Notes under the pieces: generated by a model
What the model was told of the DNA's origin: nothing
The model's database searches: none
Seen by the model: the letters and a program-made list of their open reading frames with translations, nothing else
Program-made: the position numbers and the translations under genes
NCBI RefSeq assembly: GCF_001311885.1
Contig: NZ_BBCE01000013.1
Span: 1 to 64,000, forward strand
Reading direction: 5' to 3'
DNA from: Syntrophomonas palmitatica JCM 14374
GTDB taxonomy: Bacteria > Bacillota > Syntrophomonadia > Syntrophomonadales > Syntrophomonadaceae
DNA: 64,000 nt
In this document: piece after piece, positions 51,434-60,854 of the stretch
Layout: each line of letters opens with the position of its first letter
Position numbering within the stretch: position 1 is the first letter of the stretch

Positions 51434-53941
51434 TTAAAAAGTAATACTTGAATTAACCGCGTTAACACTGGTGTAATTAAGCTGGCTGTCGCATAACCGG
51501 GCATTGGCAAAACTCAGTAAGCTGGTGCCCGGAGATAGTACACGGAAACTTATTGAGCCCAGGGTGACCTCCCCGCTAAGACCCGCTGAGTTCCCCTGGC
51601 GGGTCAAGACCAGGGTGACGGTGCCGTTGGCGTTATCCGCGGAGGAAACGGCCACAATGGGAAACTGGCTGGTATTGGCGGCAACGCTCAATGCTTCCAG
51701 TTTGTTCTTGTCAAATGAGATAGTCACATCGGCTCCGTACAGGTCGCTGGTATAAGACGCTTTAACCGGAATACTGAACTGGCTGCCAGACACACCGGAG
51801 GTATCCAGCCATATCCGGTTGGTTCCGCTGCCCCCCGTAACACTCGCGGAAACATTAACCGAAGTGTTAATAAGGACAGGGGTTAGCGTTGAAGGAGTGC
51901 TGTTACAAAGGCTGCCTTCCAAAAAGGTGAGATTGCTCATCCCGTTACCAATAACCCTGAAGGTTATGGTGCCGGCTTGGACATTGCCGCTGGCTCCGGC
52001 CGTGCTGCCTTGCTTGCTGGCAATCAGGCGAACGGTGCCGGCGCTGTTATCCGCATCGTTGGCGATAACCAGCGGAAAGGCGGAAGTATTGGCCTGCACG
52101 GATACCGCTTGCAGGTACTGGTTATTAAAAGATATTTTAAAGCTGACAGCATATATATCAGCAGCATTGTACAGTACAACCGGCAGAGAGAAGATGCTCC
52201 CGGTGACAGTACTGGTATCTATGGTCATAGTATTAGCTTGATATGAGGCGGCGCCGCCGCCGCCGCCACCGCCGGCTGGCGCTGTAACGGCAGGCGGGGT
52301 GACAACCGGTGTATTAGGGACAGAGTTCATTAAGGTTGCTACTGGAACACCGGTGGCTTGCGACAGCGACTGCACAACGACATGCACAACATTTACTGTT
52401 GTTGCCTGCTGCGGCTGATTAACATTATTCTGCTGAACTGGTGTTACCGGCTGGTCGACTGGTATCTCGGGTGACTGGATGGCCGGGGCCAGTGAAGGCG
52501 GCAGGTTGTTCTGTATTTCCTGAGCGCGTTCGATTACCCAGTTTGCCACAACCGCCCAGGCCTGTTGCTCAGCCTGGGAAAACGCGGCTGGAGCTGCGGG
52601 TGGCGCGCCGCTGGCCGCTACCACGGTTGACTGACCGGTGCTTACGGGTACGGTTTGGCCGCCGGAGATAACCTCAGCGTTGCCGATAATTACGGATGTG
52701 CTGCTCTCTCCGCTGGGAGAGACGAAGTTTCCCCAGAAAGTACCCCGGATGGCGGCCACCCCCCAGGGCATATCGACCTTTACCCTAACCTTTTTAGTCT
52801 CGGCGGTCTTATACCAGGGCGGGGACTGGTCATTAGCAGCCAGGAGCATAAGCCCCCCATCCTTTAAAGCGGTCAATTTCCTGAAATTTTCGATTATACG
52901 GCCGGTTTTCTTTTGGTTGCTTCCCGGCTGAGTTTCCGCATCGTATTTGCTGGCCAGTGCGCCGAAAATTCTGCCCTTCTTCAGGCTGATTTCCAGCTGG
53001 TCAACAGCCACGCCGGATGAGCCATCTTTTCTCATATAATTAAAGCCAATCGCCTTATCGATCCGGATTTCCGTATTGGCCTCCAATTGGATACCGCTGC
53101 CATCGTCAAAAGTAATCTCGGCTTGACTGTTGTCGCCTGTATTAATTTTAACCCCTGCTTGTACCCGGGTCTCACCTGTGACTTTATTGGCAATTCCGCT
53201 GCTGCCGGTGATAATCGCTTCCCCTTTTTTAACTACCAGTTTGCCGGAAAGAGCGGTGTTGCGCAAGGCAGGGCTAACGGTATACATGAAACCAAGACTG
53301 CGGGCCATGTCGCCGCGGCGAAATTCCCGGTCGGGGTTAAAGAGTTTATCGGGGGACAGTGTTACCAGGCCCGCGTCAACAGCCGTCACTACCTGACGGT
53401 AGGCCCAGTGATTCTGGTTTACGTCGCCGATGGTCATCTTTTCGTCAGAAAGGGCTCCTCCGGATAGGTTCATCAAAAGGGTTACGGCTTCGGCTCTGGT
53501 AAGAATGCCCTCAGGTTTGAATGTACCGCCGGGATAGCCTTTGAGCAGCCCGTTTTTAGCCGCGGCCTCTATAGCACCAAAGGCCCAGTAATCAGCGGGC
53601 ACATCACTAAAGGCCGGGGTTTTGGCCTTAATCTCCGGTAATCCTTTGACTACAGCCAGTATTTTGGCGGTCTGGGCACGGGTTATATTCTCAGCCGGAC
53701 GGAAACTGCCGTCGGGGAACCCTTTAAATATGCCTTTTTCAGCCATATACCTGACAGAAGGATAAAGCGGGCTTTCCGAAGCAACATCGCTAAAAGAGAT
53801 TTTATGATTTGGCATAGTCTTATCGTCAGCGCCTGGAATAACTGATGCTGCCTGTACAGGAATAATACCGGCTAATAAAATCGTAATTAACAAGCTGGAT
53901 AGAAGTATTGTCTTAATATGTTTCCTACGGTAGACAAACAT
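51434..53941 (-). CDS. SLH-FecR-double cohesin surface protein
   Basis: 835 aa, intact. Signal peptide at about 10-32. Three SLH repeats at about 47-220 (FSDVASESPLYPSVRYMAEKG.., FSDVPADYWAFGAIEAAAKNG.., DVNQNHWAYRQVVTAVDAG). A FecR-like beta domain at about 232-430 (VQAGVKINTGDNSQAEITF, MPWGVAAIRGTFWG). A Pro/Gln/Val linker and eight glycines near 560. Two cohesin-like domains at about 570-690 and 705-835 (FSLPVVLYNAADIYAVSFKI; FSIPVKASYTSDLYGADVTI). It would be held to the cell wall by the SLH part and display two dockerin receptors. Confidence 0.85.
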   Translation of the reverse strand: MFVYRRKHIKTILLSSLLITILLAGIIPVQAASVIPGADDKTMPNHKISFSDVASESPLYPSVRYMAEKGIFKGFPDGSFRPAENITRAQTAKILAVVKGLPEIKAKTPAFSDVPADYWAFGAIEAAAKNGLLKGYPGGTFKPEGILTRAEAVTLLMNLSGGALSDEKMTIGDVNQNHWAYRQVVTAVDAGLVTLSPDKLFNPDREFRRGDMARSLGFMYTVSPALRNTALSGKLVVKKGEAIITGSSGIANKVTGETRVQAGVKINTGDNSQAEITFDDGSGIQLEANTEIRIDKAIGFNYMRKDGSSGVAVDQLEISLKKGRIFGALASKYDAETQPGSNQKKTGRIIENFRKLTALKDGGLMLLAANDQSPPWYKTAETKKVRVKVDMPWGVAAIRGTFWGNFVSPSGESSTSVIIGNAEVISGGQTVPVSTGQSTVVAASGAPPAAPAAFSQAEQQAWAVVANWVIERAQEIQNNLPPSLAPAIQSPEIPVDQPVTPVQQNNVNQPQQATTVNVVHVVVQSLSQATGVPVATLMNSVPNTPVVTPPAVTAPAGGGGGGGAASYQANTMTIDTSTVTGSIFSLPVVLYNAADIYAVSFKISFNNQYLQAVSVQANTSAFPLVIANDADNSAGTVRLIASKQGSTAGASGNVQAGTITFRVIGNGMSNLTFLEGSLCNSTPSTLTPVLINTSVNVSASVTGGSGTNRIWLDTSGVSGSQFSIPVKASYTSDLYGADVTISFDKNKLEALSVAANTSQFPIVAVSSADNANGTVTLVLTRQGNSAGLSGEVTLGSISFRVLSPGTSLLSFANARLCDSQLNYTSVNAVNSSITF

Positions 53942-54317
53942 GAAATATCACACCTATCAAAATATTATGTCTATCAAATCCCATACTTCCTTAGCGCGTT
54001 CACGAATATTTATTAAACATAACCCAACCCCCCATTACAGCGGAAATAGAATAGTAGTCAGCAGGTACATGCCAAAACGGCTTGGCAAGCCGCTGAAACT
54101 TTCTGACAAACCTCCCGTGGCTGCAGGCCGCAAACCATATACGAAAATAGTCACATACGGGATGGGGTACAAGATAAGACCCTGGGAATTTGTGGCTGTT
54201 TCCTCATAAATTCCGATTAATATTTCTATATTTTTTTAATAAATCCTTTTCTCTTGTGAAATATCCATAATGAGACAATAATGCAACCGGCGGTTCAGCA
54301 CAGGAATTTAGGTCCAA
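53942..54317. other. Upstream region of the SLH-cohesin gene
   Basis: No supported gene; a plus-strand 89-codon frame here has no ribosome site or family features. On the minus strand 54060-54160 contains nested inverted words (GCGGCTTGCCAAGCCG; GTCAG..CTGAC), so a structured mRNA leader is possible. I could not match it to a riboswitch class. Confidence 0.35.
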
Positions 54318-54376
54318 CCGCGGCGGTTCTAAGGCGGGTGTTTTCAATTCGCACATGTCTTAGCCAAATAAAGAAT
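54318..54376 (+). pseudogene. Decayed copy of the tRNA-Sec 3' end (possible att remnant)
   Basis: Ungapped against 49460-49518, about three quarters of 59 positions agree, and many of the differences are C/T or G/A changes. The match covers the variable arm, T-arm (TTTTCAATTCGCACA), CCA and 10 nt of downstream flank. Same orientation as selC. The 5' half of the tRNA is not recognisable. Confidence 0.65.
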
Positions 54377-54511
54377 ACTAAACGCCTGCGACCAATCGGA
54401 CAGGTTTAAAATACGGCGGATGGCGAGGAACAGCTTTACTGATGTGTGCAGAAGAAGTGATAATCGGATTGCGAATGCCAGCACATCGGGAAAAATTACT
54501 CTGGTATGATA

Positions 54512-55795
54512 TTAACGTATTGCGTTACATAATTCCTTGAGGAGCGCCCGGGTTTCCGCAGTAGCGATGCCGGTTACCTCCAGCATTTGAGCAGCTTGAA
54601 ACTCTGCCACCGCGTCTCTGGTTTGTGGGTCGTACACTTTGCCTGCCGGGCATTTATAGCCCAGGGCGATAAGCTGGTGCTTCATTTCCAGGACATCATC
54701 ACCGCTGAAACCTTCCTTCAAAAAGGATATTTCAAAGGATTGAGCCATGGACTTCAAATGCTGCAATCTGGCCTCAATATTCTTCGCCGTGATTCTATAT
54801 TCCCCCGTCTGCAGCCCGTCACATATCAAATCTCCGCCCGGGGGCGCGTAATGCACCCGGTCCTTATAATTATCCAGGTTGTCGACAAAGCCTTCCAGGT
54901 CGCTGAACATATGGATCTCAACGTTGTTATATCGCAAAAGGGTCAGCATGATATCTTTATGGATGGCTAAATAATCATCGACCGTACCCTCGCGGCAGAG
55001 GTCATAGGTATTCAAAATGCTGATACAGGGGATAAAAAACACGAATCTGATGTCAGGATTATCTTCCAGGAAGGGTATGATATGCTCTGCAACCGTTTTC
55101 TTGGCTTTAGTGCGGTAGTCAGCCACAGAACCCTTGTCAGCCACCTGGTTATGACGGACATAGAGACTGCGGGCAACGGCCAGGGTGCTGTATTTACTGG
55201 TGCTCTGGCTTCGGTCAACCTCAAACACCGGTATCGCGGATGTCTTATCCCGCTTCGCATCGCTGCCGGGCTTAAATTGCTCCCCTAACCGGCGCAATAG
55301 TATATATGCGCTCATTGATGTTACGTCTTTATTCAGGACATATTTAACATCATCAAAGGGGTTAGAGTTATAGAGATACAAGGGGATGTCGCCTTCATAC
55401 TCCATATGCAGATGGGGGAAGTTCAGCTCGTAATAGATGGTCTGCAGATGGTTTCGCTGCAGAGATTCCCGCAGGAACAGGCTGTAGATATTGGGCCGAC
55501 CCGCAGATTTATTCAGCGCGATAACCTTGCGTCCGGATTGTTGGCTAAGCTTATGACTGGAAATAAAGTTCGACAATGACGAACCGACCAGCACCGCCTT
55601 GGCGGGAGTGTTTTTGGCTCGGCCGATAAGCCAGTACATGGCGTATTCCTGGGTATATTTATAGTAAGGCTCCATTCCGGTCAAGGGTGAGTGATACTGC
55701 ATAAACGGATCAACCATAATATTCAGCGCCATTAATACCAGCAGGCATACAGCTGCCGCCCCCAGGACAAAAGTGACCCATTTCTGCTTGTTCAA
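54512..55795 (-). CDS. AlgJ/AlgX-like SGNH acetylation protein with peptidoglycan-binding domain
   Basis: 427 aa. One transmembrane anchor at 7-28, then an SGNH-like extracytoplasmic domain: VLVGSSLSNF near residue 70 (Ser in GSS) and a D-x-x-H pair in KDRVHYAPPG near 315. Residues 355-425 fit a peptidoglycan-binding domain 1 (LKEGFSGDDVLEMKHQLIALGY). The MBOAT gene ends 14 nt upstream. Together they resemble the AlgI-AlgJ or PatA-PatB pairs that O-acetylate surface polymers. The C-terminal wall-binding domain points to a cell-wall polymer as target; this is inference. Confidence 0.75.
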   Translation of the reverse strand: MNKQKWVTFVLGAAAVCLLVLMALNIMVDPFMQYHSPLTGMEPYYKYTQEYAMYWLIGRAKNTPAKAVLVGSSLSNFISSHKLSQQSGRKVIALNKSAGRPNIYSLFLRESLQRNHLQTIYYELNFPHLHMEYEGDIPLYLYNSNPFDDVKYVLNKDVTSMSAYILLRRLGEQFKPGSDAKRDKTSAIPVFEVDRSQSTSKYSTLAVARSLYVRHNQVADKGSVADYRTKAKKTVAEHIIPFLEDNPDIRFVFFIPCISILNTYDLCREGTVDDYLAIHKDIMLTLLRYNNVEIHMFSDLEGFVDNLDNYKDRVHYAPPGGDLICDGLQTGEYRITAKNIEARLQHLKSMAQSFEISFLKEGFSGDDVLEMKHQLIALGYKCPAGKVYDPQTRDAVAEFQAAQMLEVTGIATAETRALLKELCNAIR

Positions 55796-55808
55796 AACAC
55801 CACACCCC

Positions 55809-57267
55809 CTAAAATGCCTGATAAATGAAGGATGTAATCGACGACATAGATAGTATGGAACACACCAGAAGAACCGCGGTTAACATGCCATTGAGCAACG
55901 TGGGTTTAAACTCGATCTCATGCAGGTTCTTAAACAAAAGGAGGATGATAAAGGTGAACGCCAAAAACAACAGCATATCAAGCCCAATGGCCCATGAACC
56001 GGAGGGAGCCGAATAAAACAACCGTTTTAGCCAGGTGATTACCGGCAGCTCAAAACATTTCAGCAAGCTATGCGAAACGGCCAGGGATTTTAACTCCGCC
56101 ATCTTTTTAATCAGAACAAAACCCTGGGTGATAGTATCCGCCCGGAAAAACACCCAGGCAAGGTTGACAAATAAAAAGGTTATAAACCATTGCAAAACCG
56201 TATGCAGCTTATTCCAGGCGGGGGCAAACCTTCTGTGCAAGACACTGGCCAGGCCATGCAGGAATCCCCACAGCACAAAGGTCCAGTTGGCTCCGTGCCA
56301 TAAGCCGCTGATCAGGAAAACGATCATGATATTTGCATAGGTACGAAAGGGCCCCTGGCGGTTGCCGCCCAGAGGGATATAGACATATTTGGTTAGGAAC
56401 CGGGTTAAGGTAATATGCCATCTTTTCCAGAAATCCTGGATGGACCGGGCTTTATACGGCGAATTAAAGTTGATCGGCAGCTTGATGTTGAACATTAATC
56501 CGATACCTATCGCCATATCAGTATAACTGCTGAAGTCAAAATAAATCTGTAAGGTATAGGACAGCATCACAATAAACGCATCCAGAGAAGTCAACGTACT
56601 AACCGATCCATAGCCCCAGGTCACCGCCTGGGCAAAAACATCGGCAATAAAGATCTTTTTAGCCAGGCCGATGGTAAACATCAAGATACCATATGCAAAA
56701 TTATCGTAATTTATACTGTGATTTTTTCTTTCGTTAAGCTGGGGGATGATTTCGTGATGCAAAACGATAGGCCCGGCGATTAAGCGCGGGAAAAAGGCCG
56801 CAAAAACGGCATAGTCGAGAAAACTGTAACCCTCGGTTTCCCCCCGGTATGAATCAACCGCGTAAGCTATCTGCTGAAAGGTCAGGAAGCTGATACCCAA
56901 TGGCAGGATAATGTTTTTCATGGCCAAAGAAGATCGCAACAGCACATTTATATTTTCGATAAAAAAATTGTAGTATTTAAAATAAAACAGTATCAGCAGG
57001 TTTAAAGCAATGACAATAAAGAGCAGCCGCTTTTTTGGGGAACGGTTCGCCCGGAGTCCAGCAGCAGCCTGGAAAAAAGTAGTTCAGGAATATGCTGGCG
57101 CCAATGATATAGAGATAACTGAGGTTTAAATACGAATAAAAAACCAGGGACATAACCAGGAGCAGGGCTTTGGCCAGCGGAGTCCATCCCCGTTTATTTA
57201 ACTGATAATAAGCGGTTAATGTGAATGGCAAAAACGCCAGGATAAAAATATACGAGTTGAACTGCAA
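55809..57267 (-). CDS. MBOAT O-acyltransferase (AlgI-like, frameshifted)
   Basis: TTG 57267 (LQFNSYIFILAFLPFTLTAYY) follows AGAGGG. The frame breaks in a T run near 57070 (..FLNYF / FQAAAGLRANRSPKKR) and continues LFIVIALNLLILFYFKYYNFF to 55809. About 485 aa, many transmembrane helices, MBOAT motifs RSIQDFWKRWHITLTRFL and the catalytic His in SGLWHGANWTFVLWG. It would pass acetyl groups across the membrane to the AlgJ-like partner downstream. Confidence 0.9.
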
Positions 57268-57408
57268 TTTTATACCCTCTGCCAAGTGATAATTGTCGCA
57301 TCCTCGACTATAATAGCACATGAATGAGTGTGAAGGGGCGTTTAATTGATCGGCAGGGTTCTTTTTTGCTGAATAAACCTACGCGGCGTATTGCTCTCCG
57401 CCCTATTC

Positions 57409-58679
57409 CTATAAATAGAAGACCATTAAATAAATCGTGGAAATGACTATCGAGACCAGCATTAAAGGGAAGGCTATTTTCATATAGCCCAAAAAAGACA
57501 TGGGATAGCCTTCCCGGGCCGCAATTCCCGAAACAATAACATTGGCCGAAGCCCTATAAGGGTGCCGTTGCCGCCCAGACACGCTCCCAGAGAAAGCGCC
57601 CACCATAGAGGCAGTATATTCATGTGGCCAATAGTACCCATCTCTTTTATCAAGGGGATAAAGGTGGCCACAAAGGGTATGTTGTCGATAAAAGCCGAGG
57701 CAATGGCGGAAAGCCATAGAATCAGCAAAGTAGAAGCCTTTAAATTACCATTGGTTACTGCAACCGCGGCCCGGGCCAGATCCTCAATGATTCCCACCTT
57801 TTCCAGAGCTCCCACCAGGATAAACAGGCCGATAAAGAAGAACAAGGTGGCCCATTCTACGCCTTGCAAAACATCTTCCGGATCTTCGCGGGTTATAAGC
57901 AGTAGAAAGGCGGCCCCGGTAAGCGCTATCGCGGCCGGTTCCAGACGGAGAGCGGAATGGCTTACAAAACCCAATATTACAAGACCTAAAAGCAGCAGGG
58001 ACTTATTCATAAGCGGGCGGTCCTTTATAGCGTCTTCCGGGTTCATATCCATGAGCATGGCCTTATTTTCATCGCTGGTCTGCAGCTGTTGGCCGTAAAT
58101 CAGCTTTAACAAGAAAATCGTAACTATAAATATCACGATTACTGCCGGGGTTAGGTTGCAGATGAAATCCATAAAGCTCAGATTGGCGGCACTGGCGATC
58201 ATAATATTGGGGGGATCGCCGATCAAGGTCGCGGTTCCGCCAATATTTGAGGCCATTATTTCCGCGATAAACACAGGAATGGCGTTAATCTCCAAAGCGT
58301 CGCATATGGAAATGGTAACCGGGACAATCAGCAGAACGGTGGTAACATTGTCAAGGAAAGCCGAGGCAATTGCGGTTACGATGCCGAGGGCTATCATGGT
58401 TTTAACCGGGTCGCCGCCAGTTTTATGGGCGGCCTTGATGGCCGTGTATTCAAAAACACCGCTTTTGCGGGTGATGCCGATGATGATCATCATTCCTGTC
58501 AAAAGGCCGATGGTATCAAAATCAACTTTCCCTATGGCTTCGCTAAAGTCCAGGATACCCAGCACCACCATAAGGGTTGCCCCCGCCAGGGCTATAACCG
58601 TACGATGAATTTTTTCGGAAATGATTACTGCGTAGACTAATAAAAAGAGTACGGCTGAAAACCAGACCTGCCAATTCAT
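57409..58679 (-). CDS. ArsB/NhaD/SLC13-type permease (frameshifted)
   Basis: ATG 58679 (MNWQVWFSAVLFLLVYAVI). About 423 aa and 11-12 hydrophobic segments. Two inverted halves each carry the ion-transporter superfamily signature: SAFLDNVTTVLLIVPV with GGTATLIGDPPNIMIA, and SAFIDNIPFVATFIPL with GGNGTLIGASANVI. One G is missing near 57556 (GGG for GGGG), after which ASANVIVSGIAAREG ends the protein at 57409. The carried ion is not determined by sequence; Na+/H+, arsenite or dicarboxylate are all seen in relatives. Confidence 0.88.
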
Positions 58680-58935
58680 TGCTTCATCCCCGCGCGTAAA
58701 AGTAAAAACATAGACAGCCCTTTTGTAGATTAACCCGTTGACAAAAGACTCATTCTGAATTATATAGCAAACCTGTCCAAGATGGGTAATTTTCTTAAAG
58801 AGTTATCATCTCAACGCTGGCACTTAATATTATGTACGGTAACTTATGGCGCGCCTAACGCGAGTTATCACGCCTTGCCTTCCTAGCCTGGCAAGGTGTA
58901 TAGCTCTTTAATTAAGCCCTAAAATCAAGGCATAA
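58680..58935. other. Gene-free stretch with a repeat-like fragment
   Basis: Holds the permease promoter on the minus strand and, at 58845-58905, a CGCCTTGCCTTCCTAGCCTGGCAAGG segment related to the 65-bp repeats at 39696 and 39894. No gene is seen. Confidence 0.45.
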
Positions 58936-58965
58936 AAAACCGGGGTCATTTAAGACCCCGGTTTT
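58936..58965 (-). terminator. Terminator of the carbonic anhydrase gene
   Basis: AAAACCGGGGTC / GACCCCGGTTTT, a perfect 12-bp stem with a 6-nt loop, 11 nt after the minus-strand stop. T runs on both sides make it bidirectional. Confidence 0.92.
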
Positions 58966-58976
58966 AATGCTTGAGT

Positions 58977-59738
58977 TTATTCTTTATTAAAGGTTACTTC
59001 TCCGCTGGTAAGATGGTATTTTGCACCTACGATCTTCAAATGGCCTTCCTTGACCAGTTCTTCGACTACAGGGCTCTTTTCGATTTCAGCAATAGTTGCC
59101 AGGATATTCTCGTCAGCGGCCTTTTCATACAGGGCATCTCCTTTGGCTCCGGCAGCCTTGGCTTTATCCGCCGAGGGCTTAATTTTTTCTACGATGGCTC
59201 CGATGCTGCCGGGAGCTTCGCCGCCGTCAACCGTAGCTTTGACCGCGCCGCATTTTTCATGACCCAGAACTACCAGAAGCGGGGTTTTCAGGTGTTCTAC
59301 CCCGTATTCAATACTGCCCAGGGCCACCGGATCAACGACATTGCCGGCCACGCGTACCACAAAAATATCGCCTAAACCCTGGTCAAATATGTATTCCGCC
59401 GGGACGCGGGAGTCCGAACAGGTCAAAACCACCGCAAAAGGCTTTTGCCCTTTGGCAGCCAGAAGGCCGCGTTTCTCGCTCCCCAGGTCCTGCTTCATTA
59501 CCTGGCCGGATACATAACGCTGGTTGCCTTCTTCCAGCAGCTTGAGGGCATCTTCAGCAGAAGCAACTGTCTCCGCCCGGGTGTATACCTTTTCCTTTTC
59601 AACTACAGGGGTTTTAGCCGAATTCGGTTCGCTTTTTTGAGTGTTGCAGCCCGCTGCCGCAACCATGGACAAAACGAGAACCAGCACTAGAAGATAAAGA
59701 CTTGATCTGCTTCTTTTTCTCAATTCCGACACCTCCAA
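58977..59738 (-). CDS. Exported lipoprotein beta-carbonic anhydrase
   Basis: 253 aa. Lipoprotein signal with lipobox MVAAAGC (Cys about residue 31), so it is anchored outside the membrane. Beta-class zinc site: CSDSRVPAEYIFDQG (Cys and Asp-Arg dyad), VRVAGNVVDPVALGSIEYGVEHL and GHEKCGAV (His and Cys). Catalyses CO2/bicarbonate exchange. A surface form is less common than a cytosolic one and would suit CO2/bicarbonate handling at the cell surface. Monocistronic, with its own terminator. Confidence 0.93.
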   Translation of the reverse strand: MEVSELRKRSRSSLYLLVLVLVLSMVAAAGCNTQKSEPNSAKTPVVEKEKVYTRAETVASAEDALKLLEEGNQRYVSGQVMKQDLGSEKRGLLAAKGQKPFAVVLTCSDSRVPAEYIFDQGLGDIFVVRVAGNVVDPVALGSIEYGVEHLKTPLLVVLGHEKCGAVKATVDGGEAPGSIGAIVEKIKPSADKAKAAGAKGDALYEKAADENILATIAEIEKSPVVEELVKEGHLKIVGAKYHLTSGEVTFNKE

Positions 59739-59919
59739 AAAATTTTTATGGCTGCTTAAATTCTATAAAAATTAACCAATTCCTTCTTTACCCAAAAGGT
59801 TATTCCAATTAGGCCCTAACCTTCCTTTGGCAATCCAGACCCCCGCCTGGCAAAATGGTCTAATTTGCGCCATTAACGAATAGAAATAAATTCAGTACAA
59901 GCTATTATGGAGGGGTTAT

Positions 59920-60717
59920 ATGCTGGTCATAAACGTGCGTAAATACGGGTATTTAATAGGGCTTATTACCATATTCCTGGTATCCATACCCATACTCAAC
60001 TGGATAAATAACGATCAACCGACTGATAAAACACGCCCTGCAACACCAGCCGAAACGGTCCTGAAAGGAGAATATCTGCCGTGGGAAGAGGTCAACCGGC
60101 TGTTTCCCAAGTTCGCTTACGGTGCGGTAATTGATTTTGAGAAAAAAGAAAAATTTGCGGTGCAGCGCCGGGGCGGGACCTATCATGCCGATGTACAGCC
60201 CCTGACCGCCCGCGATACAAAAATAATGAAAGATATCTTTGACGGAAAATGGACCTGGAAAAGACGGGCGGTAATTGTAGAACTTGAGGATGGACGCAAG
60301 ATCGCGGCTTCTATGAATGGCATGCCGCACGGCCAGGGGGCCATAAGGGGCAATAAATTCAACGGTCATTTCTGCATTCATTTTCGGGACAGTAAAACCC
60401 ATATAGCGGGCAAAGTGGACACTGCCCATCAACTGATGATATGGAAGGCGGCCGGACTGCTTGAAGCCAAGCGAAAAGAACTGAAGGCCGGGGAAAGTCT
60501 GAAGGTTTTCATCGCGGCGGTGGATCAGGGAGAGAAGAACCTGGTTTTAAACATGCTGGAGGGAGAGGGAAAAAACGAACTGGCGAACAGGCTTCAGACC
60601 CTGGATTATATAAAGCTCGTCAATATCACGGCAAACGGCGCCAACCAGTATAGAGCGGAAGTGAGGTTCAGCTTTGATAAAAACGCCTGCTCAATACTCC
60701 AGGTGTTTACAAATTAA
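59920..60717 (+). CDS. Membrane-anchored protein of unknown function
   Basis: 265 aa, GGAGGGG before the ATG. One transmembrane helix at 10-28, then a Pro/Thr linker and an extracytoplasmic domain. The striking motif is GNKFNGHFCIHFRDSKTH near residue 144, followed by VDTAHQLMIWKAAG. The H..CIHF..S.TH pattern recalls the His/Ser/Cys region of YkuD L,D-transpeptidases, but other parts of that fold are not evident, so I do not assign it. Proteins with this motif occur in several Clostridia as far as I recall. Confidence 0.6.
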   Translation: MLVINVRKYGYLIGLITIFLVSIPILNWINNDQPTDKTRPATPAETVLKGEYLPWEEVNRLFPKFAYGAVIDFEKKEKFAVQRRGGTYHADVQPLTARDTKIMKDIFDGKWTWKRRAVIVELEDGRKIAASMNGMPHGQGAIRGNKFNGHFCIHFRDSKTHIAGKVDTAHQLMIWKAAGLLEAKRKELKAGESLKVFIAAVDQGEKNLVLNMLEGEGKNELANRLQTLDYIKLVNITANGANQYRAEVRFSFDKNACSILQVFTN

Positions 60718-60718
60718 G

Positions 60719-60838
60719 ATGATAAAATGCGACCAGGGTTGGCTGGTACCCACAACAGCAATACAAGCCTTGCTGGACGGGAAGAGCCGGGTAAAAACAG
60801 AGACCGCATTAAAATTCTATGAAGATGAGGAGAATTAA
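60719..60838 (+). CDS. Possible 39-aa small protein
   Basis: ATG begins one base after the stop of the previous gene and reads MIKCDQGWLVPTTAIQALLDGKS..EDEEN. Close spacing suggests coupling, but there is no ribosome site of its own outside the upstream gene and no recognised family. Confidence 0.3.
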   Translation: MIKCDQGWLVPTTAIQALLDGKSRVKTETALKFYEDEEN

Positions 60839-60854
60839 AATTTCCGGCGGAAAC

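Noticed and set aside
53940-54209. 89-codon plus-strand open frame before the SLH gene
   Set aside because: No ribosome site, no recognisable domain, and it covers the promoter and leader region of the divergent SLH-cohesin gene.
53942-54280. Cyclic-di-GMP riboswitch upstream of the SLH gene
   Set aside because: Some nested pairing is visible, but the conserved GEMM core words could not be found in order.
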